Shown here piece after piece: positions 1 through 7,680 of a DNA stretch of 64,000 nt. Position numbers and translations under genes: made by a program. The notes below the pieces were generated by a model that did not search any database, was not told the origin of the DNA, and worked only from the letters and a program-made list of their open reading frames with translations. Positions within the stretch are counted from its first letter, which is position 1; every line of letters starts with the position of its first letter. Source of the stretch: Sulfuritalea sp. (lineage in GTDB: Bacteria > Pseudomonadota > Gammaproteobacteria > Burkholderiales > Rhodocyclaceae); assembly GCA_016708585.1 (NCBI GenBank), contig JADJFK010000013.1, forward strand, positions 124,001-188,000. The letters are read 5' to 3'.

Positions 1-163
1 TGATGACCATGCAGCCGATGTTCGGGTCGGCCTCGAAGCCGTCGAGGGCGGCGCTGATTTCATCGATCAGCCTGTCGTTCAGCGCATTCATGGCCTTGGG
101 CCGGTCGAGCGTGATGAGCCCTACCTTGCCACGGGTTTCGACGATGATGTTTTGGTAACTCAC
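1..163 (-). CDS. Enoyl-CoA hydratase/isomerase (crotonase) family protein, 5' end only
   Basis: Only the first 54 codons are inside the window; the gene continues beyond base 1. The start reads (M)SYQNIIVETRGKVGLITLDR, followed by PKAMNALNDRLIDEI, the typical crotonase N-terminus in which the LITLDRP..MNAL segment precedes the CoA-binding loop. The family hydrates enoyl-CoA esters or carries out related isomerisations in fatty-acid or aromatic-acid beta-oxidation; the substrate cannot be told from this piece. The start is GTG at 163, with a strong ribosome-binding site GAGGAGA just upstream. It overlaps the lptA stop by four bases (GTGA), so it is probably translationally coupled to an LPS-transport gene, which is odd company for this family. 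Confidence 0.85.
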   Translation of the reverse strand, partial: MSYQNIIVETRGKVGLITLDRPKAMNALNDRLIDEISAALDGFEADPNIGCMVI

Positions 164-819
164 TTCGGGGTCTCCTCACGGGGGTTTGCGATGTCCTGCG
201 CGCTTTTCAGCGCCGGAACCGGGGCGGCGGGGCGGGGCGCCGCGCTGGTGCTGCCCGGTTTGCCTTTCGGCGGCGTGGCCGGGGCGTCTTCCTTCTTGTT
301 CTTCGGCTGTATCACGGCGCGCACGCGCTCGTTGCTGCCGGGCCTGGCGCGGGTGCCGTCGGGGCCGCTGGTGACGACGTACTGTTCGTTCCGCGCATCG
401 TAGGAGATGTACTGGCCGCGCACTTCGTCCTGTCCGCTCTTGACCCGGGCGCGCATGAAGAACTCGGTCTTTTCGTTCCTGGCATCGTGCTCGATGCGCT
501 CGGCCTCCCCTTCGACGTACTCGTCAACCCCTTCGCGCTTTTGCCGGAAGCGTGCCAAGGCGCTGCCGCTGCCGGTGGCGACGCCCCGCTGGTAGCCGTC
601 ATCGTCCTGGCTGACGACGATGCGCTCGGCGCGGATGATCAGGGTGCCTTTGACCAGTTGCACGTTGCCCTCGAATATCTGCAGCTTCTTCACGTCGTCG
701 ACCGAGACGCGGTCGGCTTCGAGATTGACCGGCTTCTCGGCGTCGGCTTTTTCCGCCCATGCCGGGCCGGTGCTGAGAAGGATGCCGGCAAGCGCGGCGA
801 GTCTGGATATGGCGTTCAT
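160..819 (-). CDS. lptA: LptA, periplasmic lipopolysaccharide-transport bridge protein
   Basis: LptA forms the periplasmic beta-jellyroll bridge that carries LPS from LptBFGC at the inner membrane to LptDE. The 219-residue product opens with a signal peptide (MNAISRLAALAGILLSTGPAWA, cleavage after AWA) and continues with the OstA-type pattern: KPVNLEADRVSVDD, EGNVQLVKGTLIIRAERIVV and EYVEGEAERIEHD. The last 50 residues are a low-complexity Pro/Ala/Lys tail that is longer than in E. coli LptA. The start overlaps the lptC stop, and the order kdsD-kdsC-lptC-lptA is the conserved proteobacterial envelope operon. Downstream, the expected lptB position is taken by a crotonase gene. Identification rests on motif and context. 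Confidence 0.93.
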   Translation of the reverse strand: MNAISRLAALAGILLSTGPAWAEKADAEKPVNLEADRVSVDDVKKLQIFEGNVQLVKGTLIIRAERIVVSQDDDGYQRGVATGSGSALARFRQKREGVDEYVEGEAERIEHDARNEKTEFFMRARVKSGQDEVRGQYISYDARNEQYVVTSGPDGTRARPGSNERVRAVIQPKNKKEDAPATPPKGKPGSTSAAPRPAAPVPALKSAQDIANPREETPK

Positions 820-1391
820 GGTGTCCTGGTCCGGTTGCGATGGAGGGTGCCGGAAACCCGGCCGCGCAGTACGGTGATGCCGGTTCCGTTGTCGATCTCG
901 AGTCCGGTGCCGCGCACCACGCTGGCGCCGCGGGTCAGGACCACGGGGTCGTCGGTGCGGCCTTTTTCCTCTTCGGGAAAGATTTTCAGCGTCCGGGTCT
1001 CGAGGGTGGTCGGCGGCACACCGTCCTTGGCCCCGTGACGGACCACCTTGACCTCATCGACCAGATCGACTTCGTAGCCGTCGCGGCCGATGTAGGCCAT
1101 GCGGGCGGAGATTTCGACCGGCGGCTGGCGATGATAGGTGACATGCGGCCTGGTCACTATGGTCGTGTCGTCGTCGGGGTAGTGCACCAGTTTCTCGGCG
1201 GCCAGCGTGTGCTGCAGCGTGCCGTTGATGTCGAAGCGGCGCAACTCGACGCCTTCGGCCCAGTAATCCGGATCGTGGCGCAGCGGCCCGCGCGGCGCCT
1301 CGCCCTGGATCACCCGGCTGAGCCAGAAGGTGAGGGCCGCCAGCAGCAGCAGCATGAACAGCGGAAACAACGAGGAGGCGCGATCGTTCAT
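816..1391 (-). CDS. lptC: LptC, inner-membrane LPS export protein
   Basis: LptC is the bitopic inner-membrane protein that receives LPS from LptBFG and hands it to LptA. The 191-residue product has one N-terminal transmembrane helix (residues about 8-26, LFPLFMLLLLAALTFWLS) followed by a periplasmic domain containing the YWAEGVELRRFDINGTLQH and IVTRPHVTYH pattern of the LptC/YrbK family. An upstream in-frame start exists, but ATG at 1391 is preferred because it overlaps the kdsC stop as ATGA, matching the tight coupling elsewhere in the operon. The gene in turn overlaps lptA by four bases. Confidence 0.92.
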   Translation of the reverse strand: MNDRASSLFPLFMLLLLAALTFWLSRVIQGEAPRGPLRHDPDYWAEGVELRRFDINGTLQHTLAAEKLVHYPDDDTTIVTRPHVTYHRQPPVEISARMAYIGRDGYEVDLVDEVKVVRHGAKDGVPPTTLETRTLKIFPEEEKGRTDDPVVLTRGASVVRGTGLEIDNGTGITVLRGRVSGTLHRNRTRTP

Positions 1392-1924
1392 GCCAGATAC
1401 CCGGCCATCGCCTCGTCCCATTTCCCCTGTGCCCGCAGGATCAGGTCGCACACCTCGCGCACGGCGCCGCGGCCGCCTTTCTTGCCGGTGACATAGTCGA
1501 CGCGGGCGAGCACTTCGGGGTGTCCGTCGGCCACGCTGGCGGAAAAGCCGCAGGCGCGCAGCACGGGCAGATCCACCACGTCGTCGCCCATGTAGCCGGC
1601 CCGGGACAGATCCATGCCGCGTCGTTCGGCGAGTCGCCCGAGCACCATGCGTTTGTCCTCGACGCCCATGTGCAGCTCTTCGATGTCCAGGTTCCTCGCG
1701 CGCCGGGCAAGCGCCTGCGAACTGCGGCCGCTGATGATGGCCACTTCGATGCCGGCGCGCTGCAGCATCTTGAGGCCATGGCCGTCGAGGCTGGAGAAGC
1801 CCTTGATTTCGTCGCCGTCGGGGCCGAAGTAGAGGGTGCCGTCGGTCAGCACGCCGTCGACGTCGAAGCCCATCAGCGCGAGGCGGGCGGCCTTCGCCGT
1901 GGCCGTGGTCACGCCGTTGCCCAT
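1388..1924 (-). CDS. kdsC: 3-deoxy-D-manno-octulosonate 8-phosphate phosphatase KdsC
   Basis: KdsC hydrolyses Kdo-8-phosphate to Kdo, the inner-core sugar of LPS, in the cytoplasm. It is a capless HAD-superfamily phosphatase of 178 residues. HAD motif I is visible as MGFDVDGVLTDGTLYF (two Asp nucleophile/acid positions), motif II as IISGRSS, and motif IV as MGDDVVDLPVL. ATG at 1924 is chosen because it shares one base with the kdsD stop (TGATG) and removes an unconserved N-terminal extension. It is followed by lptC with a four-base overlap. The length matches E. coli KdsC (188 residues). Confidence 0.95.
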   Translation of the reverse strand: MGNGVTTATAKAARLALMGFDVDGVLTDGTLYFGPDGDEIKGFSSLDGHGLKMLQRAGIEVAIISGRSSQALARRARNLDIEELHMGVEDKRMVLGRLAERRGMDLSRAGYMGDDVVDLPVLRACGFSASVADGHPEVLARVDYVTGKKGGRGAVREVCDLILRAQGKWDEAMAGYLA

Positions 1925-2925
1925 CAAACGACCTTTGCCCGGAACAGGTCGTGCATGTTCAGCGCGCCGCACAGGGCGCCGGCGTCATCGGTCACCAGCA
2001 GCTGGTTGATCTTGCGGGCCTCCATCATTTCCACGGCCTCGATGGCGAGGCGTCGCGGCGCGATGCTGCGGGGATTGCGGGTCATCACCGCGCTCACCGG
2101 CACCGAGCGCAAGTCGCCGAGGCGCTCCATGGCGCGACGCAGGTCGCCGTCGGTGAAGATGCCGGTAATGCGTGCCGCTGCGTCGAGCACCACGACCATG
2201 CCCATGCCGCCCCGCGTCATGGCCGCCAGCGCCACCGGTATCGGTGAGTCTTCGACCAGCGTCGGAACCTCGACCTGCATGACGTCGGCGACGTGGGTCA
2301 GCAACTTGCGGCCCAGCGCGCCACCGGGGTGGGAGCGGGCGAAATCGTCGGCGCCGAAACCGCGCGCGTCGAGCAGGGCGACCGCCAGTGCATCGCCGAG
2401 GGCCAGTGCCGCGGTAGTGCTGGCGGTGGGGGCGAGATTCAGCGGGCAGGCTTCCTGGTCGACGCGGGCGTCGAGGTGGATGTCGGCCTCCTGGGCGAGG
2501 GAGGAGGTTTCGTTGCCGGTAATGGCGATCAGCTTGCCGCCGAGGCGTTTCACCAGCGGCACGATGGTCAGCAACTCGTCGTTCTCGCCCGAATTGGAAA
2601 TGGCGATCAGCACGTCGTCGCGGGTGATCATGCCCAGGTCGCCATGCACGGCTTCGGCGGCATGGACGAAATAGGCCGGGGTGCCGGTGCTGGCGAAGGT
2701 GGCGGCCAGCTTGCGCGCGATGTGGCCGGACTTGCCGATGCCACTGACGACGACGCGCCCGCGACTTTCCAGGATCAGCGCGACGGCGGCGCAGAACTCC
2801 GGCCCGATGCGCCGCGCCAGCGACGCGACGGCGGCCGCTTCGATTTCAAGCACCTGGCGGCCCATCGCCACGACGCGGGTATCGTCGGCGACGCGGGCAG
2901 CGAGGGGAGGAATGGCTTGGTTCAT
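1924..2925 (-). CDS. kdsD: D-arabinose-5-phosphate isomerase KdsD
   Basis: KdsD interconverts ribulose-5-phosphate and arabinose-5-phosphate, the first step of Kdo synthesis. The 333-residue protein has an N-terminal SIS domain (residues about 40-180) with the GIGKSGHIARKLAATFASTG signature and the SNSGENDEL loop. Two CBS domains follow (about 205-330), including TDGDLRRAMER and LVTDDAGALCGALNMHDL. The start is ATG at 2925 (MNQAIPPL); a longer in-frame reading would run into the promoter region. First gene of the minus-strand Kdo/LPS operon kdsD-kdsC-lptC-lptA. Confidence 0.95.
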   Translation of the reverse strand: MNQAIPPLAARVADDTRVVAMGRQVLEIEAAAVASLARRIGPEFCAAVALILESRGRVVVSGIGKSGHIARKLAATFASTGTPAYFVHAAEAVHGDLGMITRDDVLIAISNSGENDELLTIVPLVKRLGGKLIAITGNETSSLAQEADIHLDARVDQEACPLNLAPTASTTAALALGDALAVALLDARGFGADDFARSHPGGALGRKLLTHVADVMQVEVPTLVEDSPIPVALAAMTRGGMGMVVVLDAAARITGIFTDGDLRRAMERLGDLRSVPVSAVMTRNPRSIAPRRLAIEAVEMMEARKINQLLVTDDAGALCGALNMHDLFRAKVV

Positions 2926-2953
2926 CGGTGGCCGGCGATTATGATGGAGCCAA

Positions 2954-2959
2954 ATTATA
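2954..2959 (-). promoter_or_regulatory. Candidate extended -10 promoter for kdsD-kdsC-lptC-lptA
   Basis: On the minus strand the 59-base gap between kdsD and the divergent antiporter gene holds a perfect TATAAT preceded by TGC (TTGCTATAAT), an extended -10 box. It would start transcription about 20 bases before the kdsD ATG. No good -35 hexamer is visible. Confidence 0.55.
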
Positions 2960-2984
2960 GCAACCGCGCCCCCCATCCCGTTCC

Positions 2985-4964
2985 ATGACCGATACGCTGT
3001 CCCTGATCCTGTTGCTGCTCGCGGCCGCTGTCGTCGTCGTGGTGGTTTTTCGCATGCTCGGCCTGCCGCCGATCATGGGCTACCTGCTGGTCGGCGCCGC
3101 CCTCGGGCCGCACGCCGCGGGCTGGGTGCCGGACACCGAGCAGGCGCGGCACCTGGCGGAATTCGGCGTGGTGTTCCTGATGTTCAGCATCGGCCTCGAG
3201 TTCTCGCTGGCGCGGCTCTACAGCATGAAGCGCATCGTGTTCGGCCTCGGCCTGGGGCAGGTGCTGGTCAGCATCCTGGTCGGCACGCTGCTGGCGCGCT
3301 TCGCGGGCATCCCCTGGCTGGCCGGGATTGCCCTGGGCGGGGCGCTGGCGATGTCATCGACCGCGATGCTGTCCAAGCTGCTGGCCGAGCGCGGCGAGCT
3401 GGATGCGCCGCACGGGCGCGAAGTGATCGGCGTCCTGCTGTTCCAGGACATCGCCGTGGTGCCGCTGCTGGTGCTGATCCCGGCCCTGTCGCAACCGGTG
3501 GAGGCGATGGCCGAGGCCATGCTGCTGGCGGCGTTCAAGGCGACGGTGCTGCTTGCGCTGGTGCTGTTCATCGGCCAGCGCGTCCTTTCGGCGTGGTTCT
3601 ACATGGTGGCCAGGCAAAAATCCGCCGAGCTGTTCATGCTCAACGTGCTGCTGGTCACGCTCGGCCTGGCCTGGCTGACCGAACTGGCCGGCCTGTCGCT
3701 GGCCCTGGGCGCCTTTGCCGCCGGCATGCTGATCGGCGAAACCGAATACCGCTACCAGGTGGAAGAGGACATCAAGCCTTTTCGCGACGTGCTGCTCGGG
3801 CTGTTTTTCGTCGCCATCGGCATGCGCCTCGATGTACCGCAGATTTTCGGCCAGTGGCCCCTGGTGGTGGCCATACTGCTTGCGCTGCTGGCCTTCAAGC
3901 TGCTGATCGTCGGCATCTTTTCGCGCCTGCTGGGCAGTTCGCCGGGGACCGCAATGCGCAGCGCCCTGTGGCTTTGCGCCGGCGGCGAATTCGGTTTCGT
4001 GATCCTGGCCCGCAGCCGCGACGTCGGCCTGCTCGGCATCGACAGCTTGCAGCCGGTACTGGCCGCCATGGTGCTGTCGCTCCTGCTGGCGCCGCTGATC
4101 GTGCATTTTTCCGACCGTCTGGTGTTCCGCTTCGTCGCCTCGGAATGGCTGTTGCGCTCGATGCAGCTGACGCAACTGGCGGCGCAGTCGCTCACCAGCG
4201 ACAAGCACGCCATCATCTGCGGCTACGGCCGTACCGGCCAGCATCTGGCGCGTTTCCTCGAAGCCGAGGGGATCTCCTTCATGGCCCTCGACCTCGATCC
4301 CGAGCGCGTGCGCGAAGCCAGCATCGCCGCCGAAGCGGTGTCCTATGGCGATTCGTCGAAGAAGGAGACGCTGCTGGCGGCGGGGTTGTCGCGCGCCAGC
4401 GTGGTGATCATCACCTTTGCCGACATCGATGCCGCGCTGCGGGTGATCCATCGGGTGCGCGAATTGCGACCCGATGTCGCCATCGTCTCCCGCGCGCGGG
4501 AGCAGGACGATGTCGAAAAGCTCTACGCCGCCGGCGCCGCCGAAGTCGTGCCGGAAGCCCTCGAATCGAGCGTGATGCTCGCCACCCACGCGCTGGCGCT
4601 GTCCGGCATCCCGATGCACAAGGTGATCAAGCGCCTGCGCGAAATGCGCGAACAGCACTACGCCCTGCTGCGCGGCTTCTTCCACGGCGCCACCGATGCC
4701 GGTGCCCACCTGGCGGATGCAGACCAGCCGCGCCTGCATGCGGTGACCCTGGTTCCGGGTGCCTGGGCCATCGGCTTGCAGGCAGGGAACATCGACCTTG
4801 GAAAAGTCGGCGCCGGCGTGACGGCGATCCGGCGCCGTTCGCAGCGGGCGCTGAAACTCGGACCCGATCTGGAACTGGTCGAAGGCGACGTCGTGGTGCT
4901 GATCGGCACTGCGGCGGCTGTGACGGCGGGCGAGGAGCTGTTGCTGCGCGGCGGCCAGAAGTAA
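2985..4964 (+). CDS. KefB/KefC-type monovalent cation:proton antiporter (CPA2 family)
   Basis: The 659-residue membrane protein has about 12 hydrophobic segments in residues 1-385 (Na+/H+ exchanger domain), with the GxxxMFSIGLEFS and VVPLLVLIPAL regions typical of KefB/KefC/YbaL. An RCK/TrkA-N nucleotide-binding domain follows at about 405-520, with the Rossmann motif HAIICGYGRTGQHLARFLEA and the acidic strand end MALDLDPERV. A TrkA-C-like domain follows at about 570-655. By family it would exchange K+ or Na+ for protons under control of a bound nucleotide or glutathione adduct; the specific ion is not decidable here. It is transcribed divergently from kdsD. A 25-base copy of the dispersed repeat noted elsewhere lies within its 3' half. 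Confidence 0.88.
   Translation: MTDTLSLILLLLAAAVVVVVVFRMLGLPPIMGYLLVGAALGPHAAGWVPDTEQARHLAEFGVVFLMFSIGLEFSLARLYSMKRIVFGLGLGQVLVSILVGTLLARFAGIPWLAGIALGGALAMSSTAMLSKLLAERGELDAPHGREVIGVLLFQDIAVVPLLVLIPALSQPVEAMAEAMLLAAFKATVLLALVLFIGQRVLSAWFYMVARQKSAELFMLNVLLVTLGLAWLTELAGLSLALGAFAAGMLIGETEYRYQVEEDIKPFRDVLLGLFFVAIGMRLDVPQIFGQWPLVVAILLALLAFKLLIVGIFSRLLGSSPGTAMRSALWLCAGGEFGFVILARSRDVGLLGIDSLQPVLAAMVLSLLLAPLIVHFSDRLVFRFVASEWLLRSMQLTQLAAQSLTSDKHAIICGYGRTGQHLARFLEAEGISFMALDLDPERVREASIAAEAVSYGDSSKKETLLAAGLSRASVVIITFADIDAALRVIHRVRELRPDVAIVSRAREQDDVEKLYAAGAAEVVPEALESSVMLATHALALSGIPMHKVIKRLREMREQHYALLRGFFHGATDAGAHLADADQPRLHAVTLVPGAWAIGLQAGNIDLGKVGAGVTAIRRRSQRALKLGPDLELVEGDVVVLIGTAAAVTAGEELLLRGGQK
4802..4826 (+). 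repeat. Dispersed 25-base GC-rich repeat, copy E
   Basis: Reads AAAAGTCGGCGCCGGCG, TG, ACGGCG inside the antiporter gene, where it encodes KVGAGVTA. It may be chance similarity within a codon-biased stretch, but the identity over 23 of 25 bases is high. Confidence 0.5.
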
Positions 4965-4966
4965 AA

Positions 4967-4985
4967 AGCCCGCCGAAGCGGGCTT
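4967..4985 (-). terminator. Rho-independent terminator of the prepilin gene
   Basis: On the minus strand the stem AGCCCGC, loop TTCG, stem GCGGGCT is followed by five T. It lies 38 bases after the prepilin stop and immediately after the convergent antiporter gene. The UUCG-type loop and T-tract suit the minus strand best; the plus strand lacks a T-tract. Confidence 0.8.
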
Positions 4986-5022
4986 GCGGCAGAGGGCTGG
5001 AGTACCGCCCGCCCGGCGCGTT

Positions 5023-5730
5023 TTATATGACCGTCTTGCAGACCGTGTACATCGTATTGCCGTCATCGACATAGGTTGCGGCTGGCGCAACCGTATTGGC
5101 AAGAGGCGTGACGGTGAGATTGACGCCGGTGGTCAATCCATCGGCTCCGACCAATGCGGCTTGTGTCCAAGCCCTCACGGCACCGGCAGCGGGTCTTCCA
5201 TCGTCCAGCTGGTTGTCGAGTGATTCCGCAATCCGGCCCAGAATATTGGTGTGGCAGACGACCAGACCGGCAAGCCCCTGCCCTGCTGCGCCAACCACCT
5301 GGCCTGCGGCGCCCCACTGCACACCCATGATGCCGCCGACCGCATTGAGTGGCTGGGCGGTGCTCGCGGTATCGCCAGCAATGAAACCGGCGAAGCGCAA
5401 TTGCTGCCAGAACACCCTTGATTCGTCCGTAGCCGTCGTGGAATTGAAGGCCCCTTGCAGGGTGGCATTACCGACCGTGGCCGCCGGAAGGGCCGCTGTT
5501 GAGGCTGCCCAGCGGGTAGTGGCATTGCTGTCGTCCCCGGGAAGGGCCCGGAACCGGTCCTGGTAGCCATAGACCGCCGCGCTGATGCCGTTCATGTCAT
5601 TCACAAGATTCTTGATCTTGGCGCTGTTGATCAGTTCCTGGCCCTTCAGCACGCCGCCCAGCAGCAGGCCGATGATGACCAGCACGATGGCGATTTCGAT
5701 GAGGGTAAAACCCGACTGTTTGCTTTTCAT
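5023..5730 (-). CDS. Type IV prepilin-like protein with N-methylation/cleavage motif
   Basis: The 235-residue product starts MKSKQSG, then FTLIEIAIVLVIIGLLLGGV: a six-residue basic leader ending in Gly, Phe at +1 and Glu at +5, the signature cleaved and methylated by PilD-type prepilin peptidase, followed by a single hydrophobic helix. The rest is an unusual Ala/Thr-rich globular part with three Cys, one of them near the C-terminus (YTVCKTVI). The start at 5730 has a GGGGAG ribosome-binding site 7-8 bases upstream and places the leader correctly. It could be a minor pilin, a major pilin or a secretion pseudopilin; no other pilus assembly gene is adjacent. It carries its own terminator and a sigma-54-type promoter. 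Confidence 0.88.
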   Translation of the reverse strand: MKSKQSGFTLIEIAIVLVIIGLLLGGVLKGQELINSAKIKNLVNDMNGISAAVYGYQDRFRALPGDDSNATTRWAASTAALPAATVGNATLQGAFNSTTATDESRVFWQQLRFAGFIAGDTASTAQPLNAVGGIMGVQWGAAGQVVGAAGQGLAGLVVCHTNILGRIAESLDNQLDDGRPAAGAVRAWTQAALVGADGLTTGVNLTVTPLANTVAPAATYVDDGNTMYTVCKTVI

Positions 5731-5772
5731 GATCGTCTCCCCTTTGGGGTGGTTGTTTGGTGCAGAAACTAA

Positions 5773-5788
5773 AGCACAACTTGTGCCA
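5773..5788 (-). promoter_or_regulatory. Sigma-54-type (-24/-12) promoter of the prepilin gene
   Basis: The minus strand reads TGGCACAAGTTGTGCT. The -24 element TGGCAC is perfect and GC falls exactly at -13/-12, matching TGGCAC-N5-TTGCW at all but one position. The predicted start is about 5762, leaving a leader of about 31 bases. The same bases also form a dyad (GCACAA-C-TTGTGC), so an operator is the alternative reading. Confidence 0.65.
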
Positions 5789-5844
5789 TAAAATAATATC
5801 ATTATTATTCATAATGTTAATCTGATAGTTAATTTATATCTGAA

Positions 5845-5877
5845 ACAGATGTGTCGAGTTATCGACAGATCTGTCGG
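5845..5877. promoter_or_regulatory. Clustered TGTC-type direct and inverted repeats, candidate activator site
   Basis: Two copies of ACAGATNTGTCGR start 20 bases apart (5845 and 5865). Between and across them lie the inverted repeat TGTCGA-GTTA-TCGACA (5852-5867) and a perfect 14-base palindrome CGACAGATCTGTCG (5863-5876). Three C/G-TGTC boxes result. They sit about 89-113 bases upstream of the predicted sigma-54 start of the prepilin gene and about 130-160 bases upstream of the histidine kinase start. Confidence 0.5.
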
Positions 5878-6006
5878 CAATTCACCAACCTTTCGGGCGT
5901 TCGGGGTGGCTACAATCGGACATCCTTGCCTGTTTGCGCTCCGGCCCACCATCCCTCCGTGGCAATTCCGCAACTTCCCCGTCCGCTTCCTTCGCGGCTG
6001 ATCACC

Positions 6007-7680
6007 ATGCGCTACGGCCTGCTGGTGACCTTGCTGGCTGCCCTCTATCTGGTGCTCTGGATGGGGCCGCAGACGATGGCTGGCAGGGCGGCGTTTTTGG
6101 TTCATGTTGGCCTTTTCATACTGTGGCAGCCGTTCGTGCGTGGCGAACGACAGCTGTCCTGGCCCTCTTTGCTGGGATTGTCCGGAGTGGTTCTGCTCAC
6201 CGGCGCATTTCTGCAGGGCTGGATGATGGTCTTCTGGGTCATGGTGCTGGCCGGCATTGTCGGCGGCAAGGTGCTGCTGTTCGGCGCACGCGCCCCCCGC
6301 CTTTTTTACCTGCTGGCACTGGCATTCCTGCTGGTGGCGCTGATGCTGCTTGCGGCGCCGATGGCGGTGGCACTGGCCAGGCCGCCGCAGGCGATCCTCT
6401 GGCTCGGCCAGGCAACCTTGCCGCTGATCCTCGTGACGATGGCCCTGCTGCCCGTGGCGAAGGAGGCCGAGGCCGCACATGAAGTGGTCGACTTCGTCTA
6501 CAGCCTGTTCATCTTCCTGCTGCTGGCGGTGTTGATGCTGGGCAGCCTGGCTGCCATGCTGCTGCTTGGCAGCGGCTATGTCGAAGCCCTGCTGCAAACC
6601 TTTCTGGTGACGGGGCTGCTGCTCCTGCTGCTCGGTCTCGCGGCGAATCCGCGCGCAGGCATCTCCGGGATCGGTGGCCTGATCTCGCGCTACCTGCTGT
6701 CGATCGGGTTGCCCGTCGAGCGGTGGCTGGAAGCGCTGGCCAACCTGGCCCTGCGCGAGGAAGATCCGACGGCGTTCGTCGAACAGGCCTGTGCCGAGAT
6801 TGCCCAGCGGCTGCCCTGGGTAAAGGGCGGGGAATGGTCCGCCGGAAGTGGCGCGGGGCGCTTTGGCACGATCGATGGAAGCCGCCTGGAATTCAGCCAC
6901 GGCGGCATGGTCCTTGTGCTCTATACGCAGCATGCCTTGTCGCCGACGTTGATTTGGCACTACAACCTGCTGGCGCAGTTGCTGGCGCAGTTCCACGCCG
7001 ACAAGCGGCGCGCTGCGGCCCTGAAGCAGTTGTCCTACATGCAGGCGATCCACGAGACGGGGGCGCGGCTCACCCATGATGTCAAGAATCTGCTGCAGTC
7101 GCTGAATGCCCTGTGTTCGGCGGGAATCGAACCGGGCGCCGAGTGGTCGCCGGAATACCTGTCCCTGTTGCGGCGCCAGTTGCCGGCGATCAGCCAGCGG
7201 CTCGCCGAAACGCTGGCGAAACTCAATGCCCCGCAGGGCGCCGAGGCAGCGCGCTGGCTGCCGGCCGCCGATTGGTGGCAGGACCTGCGCCAGCGCATGG
7301 CTGCCTTGGAGTGGATTCGCTTCAAGGCGGAGCCAATGCTTGCAGGGGAACTGCCGGCCGAAGTTTTCTCGGGCGTCGTCGACAACCTGATCCGCAATGC
7401 CGCCGAAAAGCACCTGCTGGAGCCGGCGGTGCGGGTGGATGTGGAATTGAAGCGCAATGACGCCGGCTTCGAACTGGTCGTCTGCGACAACGGATCGGCC
7501 ATGGCGGATTCGGTGGCGTCCAGTCTGTTCCTCGGACCGGTGTCCTCCGAGAGCGGATACGGTATCGGACTTTATAACGCGGCTCGTTACGCCGCGGCGG
7601 CGGATTACCGTCTGGAGCTGGCTGAAAACCGGGCCGGGCGCGTCTGCTTCCGGTTGGCGCCCGGCGTCAGCGGAGGCTAG
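6007..7680 (+). CDS. Membrane-bound sensor histidine kinase, orphan
   Basis: The 557-residue product has about seven hydrophobic segments in the first 225 residues, starting MRYGLLVTLLAALYLVLW. A linker follows, then a phospho-acceptor helix around residue 355 (GARLTHDVKNLLQSLNAL, His in an HDxKN context) and an HATPase_c domain with N-box DNLIRNAAEKH (about 458), G1-like VVCDNGSAM and G2-like SGYGIGLYNAARY (about 515). It should autophosphorylate in response to a membrane or periplasmic cue; no response regulator gene is adjacent. ATG at 6007 is chosen because it begins the first membrane helix, although the ribosome-binding site is poor. An upstream in-frame GTG at 5851 would add 52 uncharacteristic residues. 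Its stop shares the four bases CTAG with the convergent cyclase gene. Confidence 0.8.
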   Translation: MRYGLLVTLLAALYLVLWMGPQTMAGRAAFLVHVGLFILWQPFVRGERQLSWPSLLGLSGVVLLTGAFLQGWMMVFWVMVLAGIVGGKVLLFGARAPRLFYLLALAFLLVALMLLAAPMAVALARPPQAILWLGQATLPLILVTMALLPVAKEAEAAHEVVDFVYSLFIFLLLAVLMLGSLAAMLLLGSGYVEALLQTFLVTGLLLLLLGLAANPRAGISGIGGLISRYLLSIGLPVERWLEALANLALREEDPTAFVEQACAEIAQRLPWVKGGEWSAGSGAGRFGTIDGSRLEFSHGGMVLVLYTQHALSPTLIWHYNLLAQLLAQFHADKRRAAALKQLSYMQAIHETGARLTHDVKNLLQSLNALCSAGIEPGAEWSPEYLSLLRRQLPAISQRLAETLAKLNAPQGAEAARWLPAADWWQDLRQRMAALEWIRFKAEPMLAGELPAEVFSGVVDNLIRNAAEKHLLEPAVRVDVELKRNDAGFELVVCDNGSAMADSVASSLFLGPVSSESGYGIGLYNAARYAAAADYRLELAENRAGRVCFRLAPGVSGG

